DNA of 64,000 nt. It comes from Thermoleophilia bacterium SCSIO 60948 (GTDB lineage: Bacteria; Actinomycetota; Thermoleophilia; Solirubrobacterales; 70-9). Where the stretch lies: the NCBI GenBank assembly GCA_021496505.1, contig CP053031.1:1480001-1544000 (forward strand), written 5' to 3'. Position numbers and translations under genes: made by a program. The notes beneath the pieces are model-generated. The model was not told where the DNA came from, ran no database searches, and saw only the letters and a program-made list of their open reading frames with translations. This document shows, piece after piece, positions 33,120-41,317 of this stretch (positions are counted from its first letter, which is position 1; every line of letters starts with the position of its first letter).

Positions 33120-34067
33120 ATGCGCGGTGAGGAGGAGCACAGGACGAGCGGCTTCTTCGACGTCGAGGCCGAGGAGGGTCAGGCACCCGCGCCGGCCACG
33201 CCCGCGGCTCGAAACCGGGCCCGCGCCGGGCGCTCGCCGACACCCCGGCGAGATCCGGCGGCCTCCCGCCGTGAGCGCTCCGAGACGGGCGCGCGGATCG
33301 TCTGGGCGGTGCCCTGGATCGCCTTCGCGATCGCGATCGTCGTCGTCGGCGGCGGGATCTTCGCTGCGGCGATGCTGGGGCTGGCCGTCGTCTGCCAGTC
33401 CGAGCTCTTTCGCATGACCAGGGCGAGCATGCCGCTGGCCGGCGTCGCTGCGATCGTCACCGCGGGACTCGTGGCGGCGGCCTTCTTCGGCCTGCGCGCC
33501 GAGATGCTCGCGATCCTGCTCGCAACGCTCCCGCTGATGTTCCTGGCGATCGCCGCGCGCGGCACCGACGGGGTCACAGGAACGTTCGCGATCACCGCGC
33601 TGGGCGTGGTCTGGATCGGGCTCCCGTTCGCCCACGCGGTGCTGCTGCGAGAGATCCCCGAGCACGGGCTCGGCCTCGTCGTCGACGTCCTCGTCGCGAC
33701 CTTCCTCGCCGACACCTGCGCCTACGCCGGCGGCCGCGCCTTCGGCCGCCATCAGCTCGCGCCGCGCCTGTCGCCGAAGAAGACCGTCGAGGGCCTCGCG
33801 TTCGGGATCGCGGGCGGGGCGGCGGCGTTCTGGTTCGCGGGGCTCTACCAGGACTGGCTCTCGGGAACAGACGCTCTGCTGATCGGCCTCGGGGTCGCGA
33901 TCGTCGCGCCGATCGGCGACCTGTTCGAGTCCGTCATCAAGCGCGACCTGGGAGTCAAGGACTCGGGCACGGTGATCGGCCCCCACGGCGGTCTCCTCGA
34001 CCGCCTGGACGCGGTCCTGTTCACGATGGTCGCCGGCTACTGGCTCGCGGTCGCGTTCGGGCTTTAA
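33120..34067 (+). CDS. cdsA: Phosphatidate cytidylyltransferase
   Basis: 315 residues. About 60 N-terminal hydrophilic residues (acidic then Arg-rich) precede eight hydrophobic segments. The C-terminal signature SVIKRDLGVKDSGTVIGPHGGLLDRLD matches the family, except that the common PGHGG reads GPHGG here. It makes CDP-diacylglycerol for phospholipids. The hydrophilic N-terminus is absent from most homologues. ATG at 33120, 42 bp after uppS. Confidence 0.92.
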   Translation: MRGEEEHRTSGFFDVEAEEGQAPAPATPAARNRARAGRSPTPRRDPAASRRERSETGARIVWAVPWIAFAIAIVVVGGGIFAAAMLGLAVVCQSELFRMTRASMPLAGVAAIVTAGLVAAAFFGLRAEMLAILLATLPLMFLAIAARGTDGVTGTFAITALGVVWIGLPFAHAVLLREIPEHGLGLVVDVLVATFLADTCAYAGGRAFGRHQLAPRLSPKKTVEGLAFGIAGGAAAFWFAGLYQDWLSGTDALLIGLGVAIVAPIGDLFESVIKRDLGVKDSGTVIGPHGGLLDRLDAVLFTMVAGYWLAVAFGL

Positions 34068-34102
34068 GCGCCGCGAAGCGCCCCGCCTAGACTCTTCGGG
34101 CC

Positions 34103-35260
34103 TTGCCCAAGCGGGTTCTCATCCTCGGCTCGACCGGCTCCGTCGGCGAGCAGGCGATCGCCGTCGCCCAGTCCACGGACGAGCTCGACGTCGTCGGGCT
34201 GTCGGCTGCGACCAGCTGGGAGCGCCTCGCCGAGCAGGCGGACGCGCTCGGCGTCGGCTCGGTCGCCCTCAGCGACCCCGCATCGGCCGCCCGCGCAGCG
34301 TCCGCGCTCGGCGCCGAGACGACGGTCGACGCCGGCGAGGACGGGGTGCGCGAGCTGATCGCGCGCACGTCGCCCGATCTCGTGCTGAACGCGATAGTCG
34401 GTTCGGCGGGGCTCGGGCCGACCGTCGCGACGCTCAGCGCCGGGATCGACCTCGCGCTCGCCAACAAGGAGAGCCTCGTCGTCGGTGGCGAGCTCGTGAC
34501 GATGCTCGCGGAGGCGACCGGAGCCCGCATCCTGCCCGTCGACTCCGAGCACTCCGCGCTCGCGCAGCTGATCGACGGCGAAGGTCCGGGCGCCGTCGAG
34601 CGGCTCGTCCTGACCGCATCCGGCGGCCCGTTCCGCGGTCGCGACGACCTGAGCGGCGTGAGCGTCTCCGACGCGCTCGACCATCCGACCTGGGCGATGG
34701 GCGGGCGGATCACGATCGACTCGGCGACGCTGATGAACAAGGGGTTCGAGGTCATCGAGGCCCATCACCTGTTCCGGACCCCGTTCGAGCGGATCGACGT
34801 CGTCGTCCATCCGCAATCCCTGATCCACGCGCTGATCGACCTCTGCGACGGCGCGACCTTGGCCCACCTCGGGGTCCCCGACATGCGAACGCCGATCGCC
34901 TGGGCGATGCATCACCCCGATCGCGCCGCGCTCGGCATCGAGCGACTCGATCTCTCCGCGACCCGCAGGCTCGACTTCGAGCCGCCCGACGTCGAGCGCT
35001 TCCCCTGCCTGGCGCTGGCCCGCCGCGCCGGGATCGAGGGCGGCACCGCGCCCTGCGTCCTCAACGCCGCCGACGAGGTCGCCGTCGAAGCGTTCCTCGA
35101 CGGCCGGATCGAGTTCACGCGGATCCCCGAGCTCGTCGAGGCGGCGCTCGAGGAGATCGCGCCGCAGCCCGTCACCCACTTCTCCGAGCTCTTCGAGATC
35201 GACGCCCGCGCGCGCGACGCCGTCCGGGGCCGGATCGACGCCGGGGCGGTGGCGCGGTGA
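34103..35260 (+). CDS. dxr: 1-deoxy-D-xylulose 5-phosphate reductoisomerase
   Basis: 385 residues. NADPH motif LGSTGSVGEQA, ALANKESLVVGGELV, PVDSEHSALAQ, TASGGPFRGR, PTWAMGGRITIDSATLMNKGFEVIEAHHLF and VHPQSLIHALI are all canonical. It commits to the MEP pathway that provides isoprenoid units for UppS next door. Start TTG at 34103; the stop overlaps rseP by 4 bp. Confidence 0.96.
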   Translation: MPKRVLILGSTGSVGEQAIAVAQSTDELDVVGLSAATSWERLAEQADALGVGSVALSDPASAARAASALGAETTVDAGEDGVRELIARTSPDLVLNAIVGSAGLGPTVATLSAGIDLALANKESLVVGGELVTMLAEATGARILPVDSEHSALAQLIDGEGPGAVERLVLTASGGPFRGRDDLSGVSVSDALDHPTWAMGGRITIDSATLMNKGFEVIEAHHLFRTPFERIDVVVHPQSLIHALIDLCDGATLAHLGVPDMRTPIAWAMHHPDRAALGIERLDLSATRRLDFEPPDVERFPCLALARRAGIEGGTAPCVLNAADEVAVEAFLDGRIEFTRIPELVEAALEEIAPQPVTHFSELFEIDARARDAVRGRIDAGAVAR

Positions 35261-36381
35261 GCACGGCGCTCGCGATTGGCCTCGCGATCCTCGGCGTGAT
35301 CGTCCTCGTGGTGCTCCACGAGCTGGGTCACTTCTTCGCGGCCAAGGCCGTCGGGATGCGGGTCGAGAAGCTCTACCTGTTCTTCGGCAAGGGCATCGTC
35401 AAGGTCCGCCGGGGTGAGACGGAGTACGGGATCGGATGGATCCCCGCGGGGGGCTACGCGAAGATCAGCGGGATGAATCCCGACGAGGAGCTGCCTCCCG
35501 AGGTGGCTCCCCGCGGCTACTACAACCAGCCCGTCTGGAAGCGGATCGTCGTGATCCTCGCCGGGCCTGCGGTCAACCTCGTCGTGGCGTTCCTGATCCT
35601 CTGGGGCGCCGGGCTCACGATCGAGGAGCCGGCCGCGCTCGACGTCGGCGAGGTGATGGCCGAGACGCCGGCGGCGGGCGAGCTCGAGTCCGGCGACCGG
35701 CTGGTCTCCGTCGCGGGGGTCGATGCGACCGGCACCCCGGTCGAGGACCGCGCCGTGGCGATCAAGGAGGCGATCAACGAGGAGACCTGCGCCGGCGGGC
35801 GCGAGACCGACGGTTGCGAGGCGACGCGACCTGTCGACTTCGTCGTCCAGCGCGACGGAGAGCAGCTGACGATCCCGATCACGCCTCGCTACGACGCCGA
35901 GGCCGAGGAGTTCCGGGTCGGGTTCGGGTTCCAGCTCTCGAGCGAAGACACGATCACCCGCTCGCAGTCGATCGGCCAGGCAGCGGCGAGCTCGGCCGAC
36001 CAGATGTGGCTGATCTCCTCGGCGACGATCTCGACCTTCGCCCAGCTCTTCAAGGCCGAGAAGCGCGAGCAGCTCGGCAGCGTCGTCGGCGCCGTCGAGG
36101 TGACCCGCCAGGCGTTCCAGTTCGACATCGATCTCGCGATCCGCCTGATCGGCTTCATCTCGCTCTCGCTGGCGCTGGTCAACCTGCTGCCGTTCCTCCC
36201 GCTCGACGGCGGGCACGTCTTCTGGGCGATCGTCGAGAAGCTCCGCGGAGGGCGTCGCGTCTCCTTCGAGGTGATGGAGAGGGCGAGCGTGATCGGGTTC
36301 GCGCTCGTGATGGTCATCTTCTTCATCGGGCTCTCGAACGACATCGGCCGCTTCTCGAGCGGCGAGTTCGACCTGCGCTGA
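35257..36381 (+). CDS. rseP: Site-2 protease family zinc metalloprotease (RseP/RIP)
   Basis: 374 residues. HExxH zinc motif H21-E22-x-x-H25 (VVLHELGHFFAAK) in the first transmembrane helix, a PDZ-like region (ETPAAGELESGDRLVSVAGVDATGTP), and the third ligand region NLLPFLPLDGGHVFWAIVE. It cleaves membrane-bound anti-sigma factors or similar targets inside the membrane. GTG start at 35257 overlaps dxr by 4 bp, with coordinate expression of the cluster. Confidence 0.94.
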   Translation: MSTALAIGLAILGVIVLVVLHELGHFFAAKAVGMRVEKLYLFFGKGIVKVRRGETEYGIGWIPAGGYAKISGMNPDEELPPEVAPRGYYNQPVWKRIVVILAGPAVNLVVAFLILWGAGLTIEEPAALDVGEVMAETPAAGELESGDRLVSVAGVDATGTPVEDRAVAIKEAINEETCAGGRETDGCEATRPVDFVVQRDGEQLTIPITPRYDAEAEEFRVGFGFQLSSEDTITRSQSIGQAAASSADQMWLISSATISTFAQLFKAEKREQLGSVVGAVEVTRQAFQFDIDLAIRLIGFISLSLALVNLLPFLPLDGGHVFWAIVEKLRGGRRVSFEVMERASVIGFALVMVIFFIGLSNDIGRFSSGEFDLR

Positions 36382-36397
36382 GCGGACCCATGCGCTC

Positions 36398-36425
36398 CGG
36401 TTAGCTGCGTCAGCGCAGATAACCG
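36398..36425. promoter_or_regulatory. Hairpin/operator-like inverted repeat between rseP and the acyl-CoA synthetase gene
   Basis: CGGTTA (36398-36403) plus CTGCG (36405-36409) mirror CGCAG (36414-36418) plus TAACCG (36420-36425), an 11-bp stem with one G-A mismatch and a TCAG loop. No T-tract follows. It is 17 bp after the rseP stop and 56 bp before the next ATG, so it could be a repressor site (for example a fatty-acid regulator) or a hairpin that separates the transcripts. Confidence 0.45.
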
Positions 36426-36480
36426 CGACGCCGGGTAGTGTCGTCGGCCCGACTTCCGCGATCGATCCTGGGGAGGAGCG

Positions 36481-38343
36481 ATGGAGCAGGCGACGACGAG
36501 CGCGCCACGGGCAGCGGCCCGGGGCGAGGATCCGGTCGAACCGAAGCACGCGACGCTGTTCGAGGCCTTCGAGGCGACCGCCGCGGCGCAGCCCGACGCG
36601 GTCGCGATCCGCGAGGACGAGCGCGAGCAGACGTGGGCTGAGCTCCGCTCGGCGGCGCTCGGGATCGCCGGCGGCCTCGAGGCGCTCGGCATCGGTCGTG
36701 GAGACACCGTCGCGCTGCTGATGCGAAACCGGCTCGAGTTCAACGCCTGCGACCTAGGCGCGGTCGCGGTCGGTGCCGTCCCGTTCTCGCTCTACGCCAC
36801 CTCCTCGCCCGAGCAGATCGCCTACATGCTCGGTGACGCCGAGGCCCGCGTCGCGATCGCCGACTCGGTCATGGTCGACCGGCTCCGAGCCGCGCGTGAG
36901 CAGCTGCCGCAGCTCGAGCGGATCGTCCTGGTCGATGCCGATCCGCAGGGCGACGGGGCCGAGATGACCCTTGCCGAGCTCGAGCGCTCGGGCGAGGGCT
37001 GGGACCCGGCCTCGGCGCTGGCCGATGCCGACGCCGAGGACCTGCTGACCCTCATCTACACCTCCGGCACGACGGGTCCGCCGAAGGGCGTCCAGCTCAC
37101 GCACCGCAACCTGATGAGCCTGATCGGCGGCGTCGAGGCGATCCTCGGGCTCCCCGAGGGCGAGGGCCGCGTCATCTCGTGGCTGCCGGCCGCCCACATC
37201 GCCGAGCGTGGCGCGAACTACTACCTGCCGGTCGTCCGCGGCTATGAGACGACCGTCTGCCCGGACCCCAAGCGCGTCGCCGAGTTCCTCGGAAAGGTCC
37301 GCCCGACGTGGTTCTTCGCCGTGCCGCGCGTCTGGGAGAAGCTCAAGGCCGGCCTCGAGGCGATGGTCGCGGGGCTCCCCGACGAGCAGCGCGAGGGGGC
37401 CGAGAAGGCTCTCGCCGCCGCGACGCAGCGGGTGCGCCTGCGCCAGGCGGGCGAGCCGGTTCCCTCGGAGCTCGACGCCGCCGTCGAGCAGGCCGACGCG
37501 CAGATGTTCGCCCCGATCCGCGCCCAGCTCGGGCTCGACGACGTGGCGAGCGTCAACGTCGGCGCGGCACCGACCCCTGTCGAGGTGCTCGAGTTCTTCC
37601 ACGCGATCGGGATCGAGATCGGCGAGCTCTGGGGGATGTCGGAGACGTGCGGGGTCGCCGCGTGCAACCCGCCCGGCGCGGTCAAGCTGGGGACCGTCGG
37701 CCCGCCGTTCCCGGGGATCGAGATCCGGATCGCCGACGACGGCGAGGTGCTCGTCCGCGGTGCCTCGATCATGCCGGGCTACCGCAACCTGCCCGACAAG
37801 ACGGCCGAGGCGCTCTCCGAGGACGGCTGGCTCCACACGGGCGACGTCGGCGAACTCGACGCCGACGGCTACCTGAAGATCGTCGATCGCAAGAAGGAGC
37901 TGCTGATCAACGCGTCGGGGAAGAACATGTCCCCGACCGAGATCGAGTCGAAGCTGAGCGCGTCTAGCCCGCTGATCGGGCAGGCGGTCGCGATCGGGGA
38001 CGCGCGGCCCTACAACGTCGCGCTCGTCGTCCTCGACCCCGACTTCGCGCCGGTATGGGCGGGCCAGCACGGGATCGAGGACGCCTCGATCGAGGCGCTG
38101 GCCGCGAACCCCGAGCTCCAGGCCGCGGTCGCGAGCGCGATCGGGCACGCGAACGCTCGCATGTCGCGGGTCGAGCAGATCAAGCGATTTCGGATCATGC
38201 CCCGCGAGTGGGTCCCGGGCGGAGACGAGCTGACGCCGACGATGAAGCTCAAGCGCCGGCCGATAGCCGAGCGCTACTCGGAGGAGATCGAGGCGCTCTA
38301 CGCCGGCGAGGGGATCGAGCCGGACGAACCCGCCTCTGCCTAG
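36481..38343 (+). CDS. fadD: Long-chain acyl-CoA synthetase (AMP-dependent)
   Basis: 620 residues of the ANL superfamily. AMP-binding P-loop YTSGTTGPPKGV near residue 192, GELWGMSETCGV, the DGWLHTGDVGELDADGYLKIVDRKKELLINASGKNMSP hinge region and a C-terminal lysine region (TPTMKLKRRPIAERY) match long-chain fatty acyl-CoA ligases. It activates fatty acids for lipid synthesis or degradation. RBS GGGGAGGAG is directly upstream. The symbol is by family; the chain preference is unknown. Confidence 0.9.
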   Translation: MEQATTSAPRAAARGEDPVEPKHATLFEAFEATAAAQPDAVAIREDEREQTWAELRSAALGIAGGLEALGIGRGDTVALLMRNRLEFNACDLGAVAVGAVPFSLYATSSPEQIAYMLGDAEARVAIADSVMVDRLRAAREQLPQLERIVLVDADPQGDGAEMTLAELERSGEGWDPASALADADAEDLLTLIYTSGTTGPPKGVQLTHRNLMSLIGGVEAILGLPEGEGRVISWLPAAHIAERGANYYLPVVRGYETTVCPDPKRVAEFLGKVRPTWFFAVPRVWEKLKAGLEAMVAGLPDEQREGAEKALAAATQRVRLRQAGEPVPSELDAAVEQADAQMFAPIRAQLGLDDVASVNVGAAPTPVEVLEFFHAIGIEIGELWGMSETCGVAACNPPGAVKLGTVGPPFPGIEIRIADDGEVLVRGASIMPGYRNLPDKTAEALSEDGWLHTGDVGELDADGYLKIVDRKKELLINASGKNMSPTEIESKLSASSPLIGQAVAIGDARPYNVALVVLDPDFAPVWAGQHGIEDASIEALAANPELQAAVASAIGHANARMSRVEQIKRFRIMPREWVPGGDELTPTMKLKRRPIAERYSEEIEALYAGEGIEPDEPASA

Positions 38344-38364
38344 GCTCCGGGCCGTGATGGCCCG

Positions 38365-39339
38365 GTGATCAGAAGGCTCGTCGCCAGACTTCCCAAGCCG
38401 CTTCGCGACCGCCTGCGCGCGGCTCGCCGCTCCGTGCGCCGACGGCGCTTCGAGGCGGCCCAGCGGCGCCACCCCGTGAACCTCGATGCGGCGGCGGTCG
38501 CTGCCGCGCTCGCCGACGCGGGCGTCGAGCCCGGCGACACGTGTTTCGTCCAGGCGGCGATGTCGAGCTTCGGGGCGTTCGACGACGGCGCCGACACCGT
38601 GATCGCCGGGTTCCGCCGGGCGGTCGGCGAGGACGGGTTGCTCGCGATGCCCGCCTTCAGCCTCGACGCCTCGATGCAGAGCTACCTCGAGCGCGGCGAG
38701 CACTTCGACGCTCGCTCGACGCCGTCGCTGATGGGCCGGGTCAGCGAGACGTTCCGGCGCCTGCCCGAGACGCATCGCTCGACGCATCCGACGCACTCGG
38801 TCTCAGCCGCCGGCCCCGGGGCCGAGGACCTCGTCGCCGGGCACGAGCTCGCGCCGACCCCGTTCGGCGTCGGGACGCCGTTCACCAGGCTCGGCGAGCG
38901 CGGCGGCTGGCAGGTCTTCTTCGGCTGCGGGACCGCGCCGATGACGCTCTACCACGCATTCGAGTGCACCCGGCGCCCGCCGTTCCCGCTGCCCGTCTTC
39001 TCCGAGCGGGTGTTCGAGGTCGAGTGCGTCGATGAGAACGGGCGTGGACTGCGGATGCGGACGCTGGCCCACGATCCGGACTTCGTGATCGGGCGGATCG
39101 ACTCGAACCCCGAGATCCAGCGACGCTTTCGCACCGCGATCCTCGATGGTGGCGGCCGCGCCGTCGAGCTCGGCAGGGGGGAGATCCTCGCGATCCGGAT
39201 CTCCGACCTCTACGCGACCTTCGAGCGTCTGCTCGAGCGCGGCGAGACGATCTACGACCGCCCGCTCGACCCTGCGACGTCGGAGCTGTCGCCGCAGGCG
39301 CGCATCCTCGGGCGCGGGGCCGACGGGGTGGCGGCATGA
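38365..39339 (+). CDS. AAC(3)-fold N-acyltransferase
   Basis: 324 residues of the aminoglycoside 3-N-acetyltransferase superfamily: FVQAAMSSFGAF, STHPTHSVSAAGPGAEDLVAGHE with the catalytic-type His, TPFGVGTPFTRL and VFFGCGTAPMTLYHAFE. The strongly basic N-terminal 35 residues (LPKPLRDRLRAARRSVRRRRFE) are not part of the fold and look like an amphipathic membrane- or glycan-enzyme extension. Members include antibiotic-modifying enzymes but also acyltransferases of surface glycans or natural products; context favours the latter. GTG at 38365. It overlaps the next gene by 4 bp. Confidence 0.82.
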   Translation: MIRRLVARLPKPLRDRLRAARRSVRRRRFEAAQRRHPVNLDAAAVAAALADAGVEPGDTCFVQAAMSSFGAFDDGADTVIAGFRRAVGEDGLLAMPAFSLDASMQSYLERGEHFDARSTPSLMGRVSETFRRLPETHRSTHPTHSVSAAGPGAEDLVAGHELAPTPFGVGTPFTRLGERGGWQVFFGCGTAPMTLYHAFECTRRPPFPLPVFSERVFEVECVDENGRGLRMRTLAHDPDFVIGRIDSNPEIQRRFRTAILDGGGRAVELGRGEILAIRISDLYATFERLLERGETIYDRPLDPATSELSPQARILGRGADGVAA

Positions 39340-40484
39340 CGGCGGTCGCCGCGCGCTCGCGGGAGCTCGTCGCCTTCGCCCGCGCCGCGCTGCCCGAGAT
39401 GCAGACCGAGGACGGGCTCTTCTGCCACGAGTTGGTCGCGCCGGGCGCGCACGAGTCCGGAGGCAGGCTCGGTCGCGGCCGGCGCCACGAGACCCGTGCC
39501 GTTCTCGGGCGCTCCGTCCGCTATTCGCTGATCTGCCTGCTGGGGTTGCGCCGCGCGGAGTGCGAACCCACGGGGCCGCCGCTCGACCCGAGCGCGCTCG
39601 AGCGCCGCCTGACCGCGCTCGCGCCCTATCCGAATCTGACCGCGGGCGAGCTCGGGCTGCTGCTCTGGGCGCTCGCCCGCTCGCGCGCCGAGGAAGAGGT
39701 CACGCCGGTGCTCGGCGCGCTCGAGACGAGACTCGAGGGCAATCGCCCGTACTCGCTCGAGACGCTCGAGCTGTGCTGGGCGGCGGTCGGCGCGGCGCGC
39801 TGCGTCGAGGCCGGGATCGGCCCCCGCGCCGAGCTCGAACGTCTCGCCGACGAGCTGCGCGGTCGCCTGCTCGCCCGGGCCGAGACCCCGAGCGGGCTGC
39901 TGCTCAACTCCGACGGCGGGCGTCGCTCGATCCTGCCCCACTTCGCGACCGGGATCTACGGCGTCCATGCGCTCGCGACGCTGGGACGCCTGCGCGGCGA
40001 CCAGCCGGCGCTGGCCGCGGCTCGGCGCCTGGCCGACGCGCTCATCGCCGCGCGACTCCCCGACGGCGCCTGGCCGTGGATCGTCGACTCCCGCCGCGGC
40101 ACGGTCGTCGAGCCGTATCGCCTCTACTCGGTGCACCAGGACGCGATGGCGCCGCTGGCGCTGTTCGAGCTCGCCGAAGCGACGGGGGAGAGCCGCTACG
40201 CCGAGGCGGCCGCCGCGGGCGTCGAATGGGTCTTCGGCGCCAACGAGCTCGGCGTCGCGCTGCTCGATCGCGAGCACGGGATCCTGCACCGCTCGATCAA
40301 CCGCCGGGGGCTCGCCGATCGAGCCGCGCTGTGGGGCAACTCGGCCTCCGCGCTGGCGATCGGCCGCCCGCTCGCCGGCCGGGCGCGGCGGCCGGAGATC
40401 GAGCGGACCGACCGCCCGTACCACCTCGGCTGGATCCTCGAGGCGTGGTGCGACCGCGACCTCGGCGCGCTCGGCATCGGCTGA
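39336..40484 (+). CDS. Putative (alpha/alpha)6-barrel carbohydrate-active protein
   Basis: 382 residues, no firm family. The repeat rhythm of paired helices (YNLTAGELGLLLWALARS; LLNSDGGRRSILPHFATGIYGVHALATLGR; RLADALIAARLPDGAWPWIVDSRRG; SVHQDAMAPLALFELAEATGESRY) is that of six-hairpin glycosidases, C5-epimerases or lanthionine/terpene-like toroids. The W-P-W/D-G-A-W loops are typical carbohydrate-contact features. It has no signal peptide. Overlap with the AAC(3)-fold gene suggests that the pair acts on the same substrate. The function is unproven. Confidence 0.7.
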   Translation: MTAVAARSRELVAFARAALPEMQTEDGLFCHELVAPGAHESGGRLGRGRRHETRAVLGRSVRYSLICLLGLRRAECEPTGPPLDPSALERRLTALAPYPNLTAGELGLLLWALARSRAEEEVTPVLGALETRLEGNRPYSLETLELCWAAVGAARCVEAGIGPRAELERLADELRGRLLARAETPSGLLLNSDGGRRSILPHFATGIYGVHALATLGRLRGDQPALAAARRLADALIAARLPDGAWPWIVDSRRGTVVEPYRLYSVHQDAMAPLALFELAEATGESRYAEAAAAGVEWVFGANELGVALLDREHGILHRSINRRGLADRAALWGNSASALAIGRPLAGRARRPEIERTDRPYHLGWILEAWCDRDLGALGIG

Positions 40485-40527
40485 GACGCCGGCTGCATGG
40501 CAAGGCGTCGGCGGGCGGGAGCGAGGC

Positions 40528-40567
40528 GGGCCGAGAACCTGTCGCCCCAGCGTCAGGTTCTCGGCCC
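40528..40567. terminator. Long perfect hairpin after the barrel gene
   Basis: GGGCCGAGAACCTG (40528-40541) and CAGGTTCTCGGCCC (40554-40567) form a 14-bp perfect stem with a 12-base loop, 44 bp after the stop. No T-tract follows. Most likely a terminator or 3'-end protecting hairpin separating this unit from the pyr operon. The following 120 bp to the PyrR site are GC-rich with nothing else recognised. Confidence 0.6.
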
Positions 40568-40685
40568 ACCCCGGCCGAGCGGCGCCGCCGGCCGCCGGCC
40601 GATGCGGCGCGACCCGCAAACTCCGGGCATTCCCATCCCCCTCCGCGGCGGCCGCCGCCGCGCGTGGTAGCTTCGACCGCGTCGG

Positions 40686-40721
40686 TTCCTTTAACCACGG
40701 TCCAGCGAGGCCGAGAAGGGG
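40686..40721 (+). promoter_or_regulatory. PyrR-binding RNA hairpin in the pyr operon leader
   Basis: TCCAGCGAGGCC (40701-40712) closely matches the PyrR recognition loop UCCNGNGAGGYU. Base stem CCTT (40688-40691) pairs with AAGG (40716-40719), and upper stem CGG (40698-40700) with CCG (40711-40713), the known two-stem anatomy. The 3' arm contains AAGGGG, the only Shine-Dalgarno-like sequence before the pyrR TTG at 40736. PyrR binding would therefore block translation, as described for mycobacteria, rather than work through a terminator. Confidence 0.85.
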
Positions 40722-40735
40722 CACGCGTAGCGAAA

Positions 40736-41317
40736 TTGGCTTCGACGCCTTCGAAGACCGTCCTTGATCGAGATGACCTGCGCCGGACGACCGTCCGGAT
40801 CGCGCATCAGATCGTCGAGAAGAACCCCGGTGCCGAGACCGGATCGAGCTCGATCGCCCTCGTCGGGATCCACACCCGCGGTGCCGTCCTCGCCCGGCGG
40901 CTGCACGAGCTCGTCGCCGAGCTGTCGGGCGTCGAGGTGCCGCTCGGCGACATCGACATCTCCTTCTACCGCGACGATCTCACCGGACGACCCGCCGGCC
41001 CCGCGCCCGTCGTCCACGCCTCGCATCTCGACTTCGACCTCTCCGATCGCACCGTGATCCTGGTCGACGACGTCATGTACACGGGGCGCACCGCCCGCGC
41101 CGCGATCGAGGCGCTGTTCGACTACGGCCGCCCGGCGCGGGTCCAGCTCGCGGTCCTCGCCGACCGCGGCCACCGCGAGCTCCCGATCCGGCCCGACTAC
41201 GTCGGAAAGAACCTGCCGACGGCGCGCTCCGAGCGCGTCACCGTCCGGCTCGAGGAGGTCGACGGGGTCGACGAGGTCACGATCGAGCCGGTCCCGAGCC
41301 CGGAGGCGGTGGCCTGA
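40736..41317 (+). CDS. pyrR: Bifunctional pyr operon regulator / uracil phosphoribosyltransferase
   Basis: 193 residues. PRPP-binding motif VILVDDVMYTGRTARAAIEAL, HTRGAVLARRL, DISFYRDDLTG and DRGHRELPIRPDYVGKNLPT are PyrR signatures. It senses UMP and binds the RNA hairpin just upstream (40686-40721), so control is autogenous. Start TTG at 40736 is the only usable start in frame after the hairpin; the RBS is about 14 bases away, longer than normal. pyrB starts on the last base of its stop. Confidence 0.94.
   Translation: MASTPSKTVLDRDDLRRTTVRIAHQIVEKNPGAETGSSSIALVGIHTRGAVLARRLHELVAELSGVEVPLGDIDISFYRDDLTGRPAGPAPVVHASHLDFDLSDRTVILVDDVMYTGRTARAAIEALFDYGRPARVQLAVLADRGHRELPIRPDYVGKNLPTARSERVTVRLEEVDGVDEVTIEPVPSPEAVA

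Noticed and set aside
36754-38796. 680-codon minus-strand frame opposite the acyl-CoA synthetase
   Set aside because: Complement shadow of fadD; no independent start, RBS or motif.
38365-39339. Reading the AAC(3)-fold gene as an aminoglycoside resistance gene
   Set aside because: The fold is shared by many non-resistance acyltransferases; coupling to a carbohydrate-type barrel gene and core chromosomal context argue against calling it a resistance determinant.
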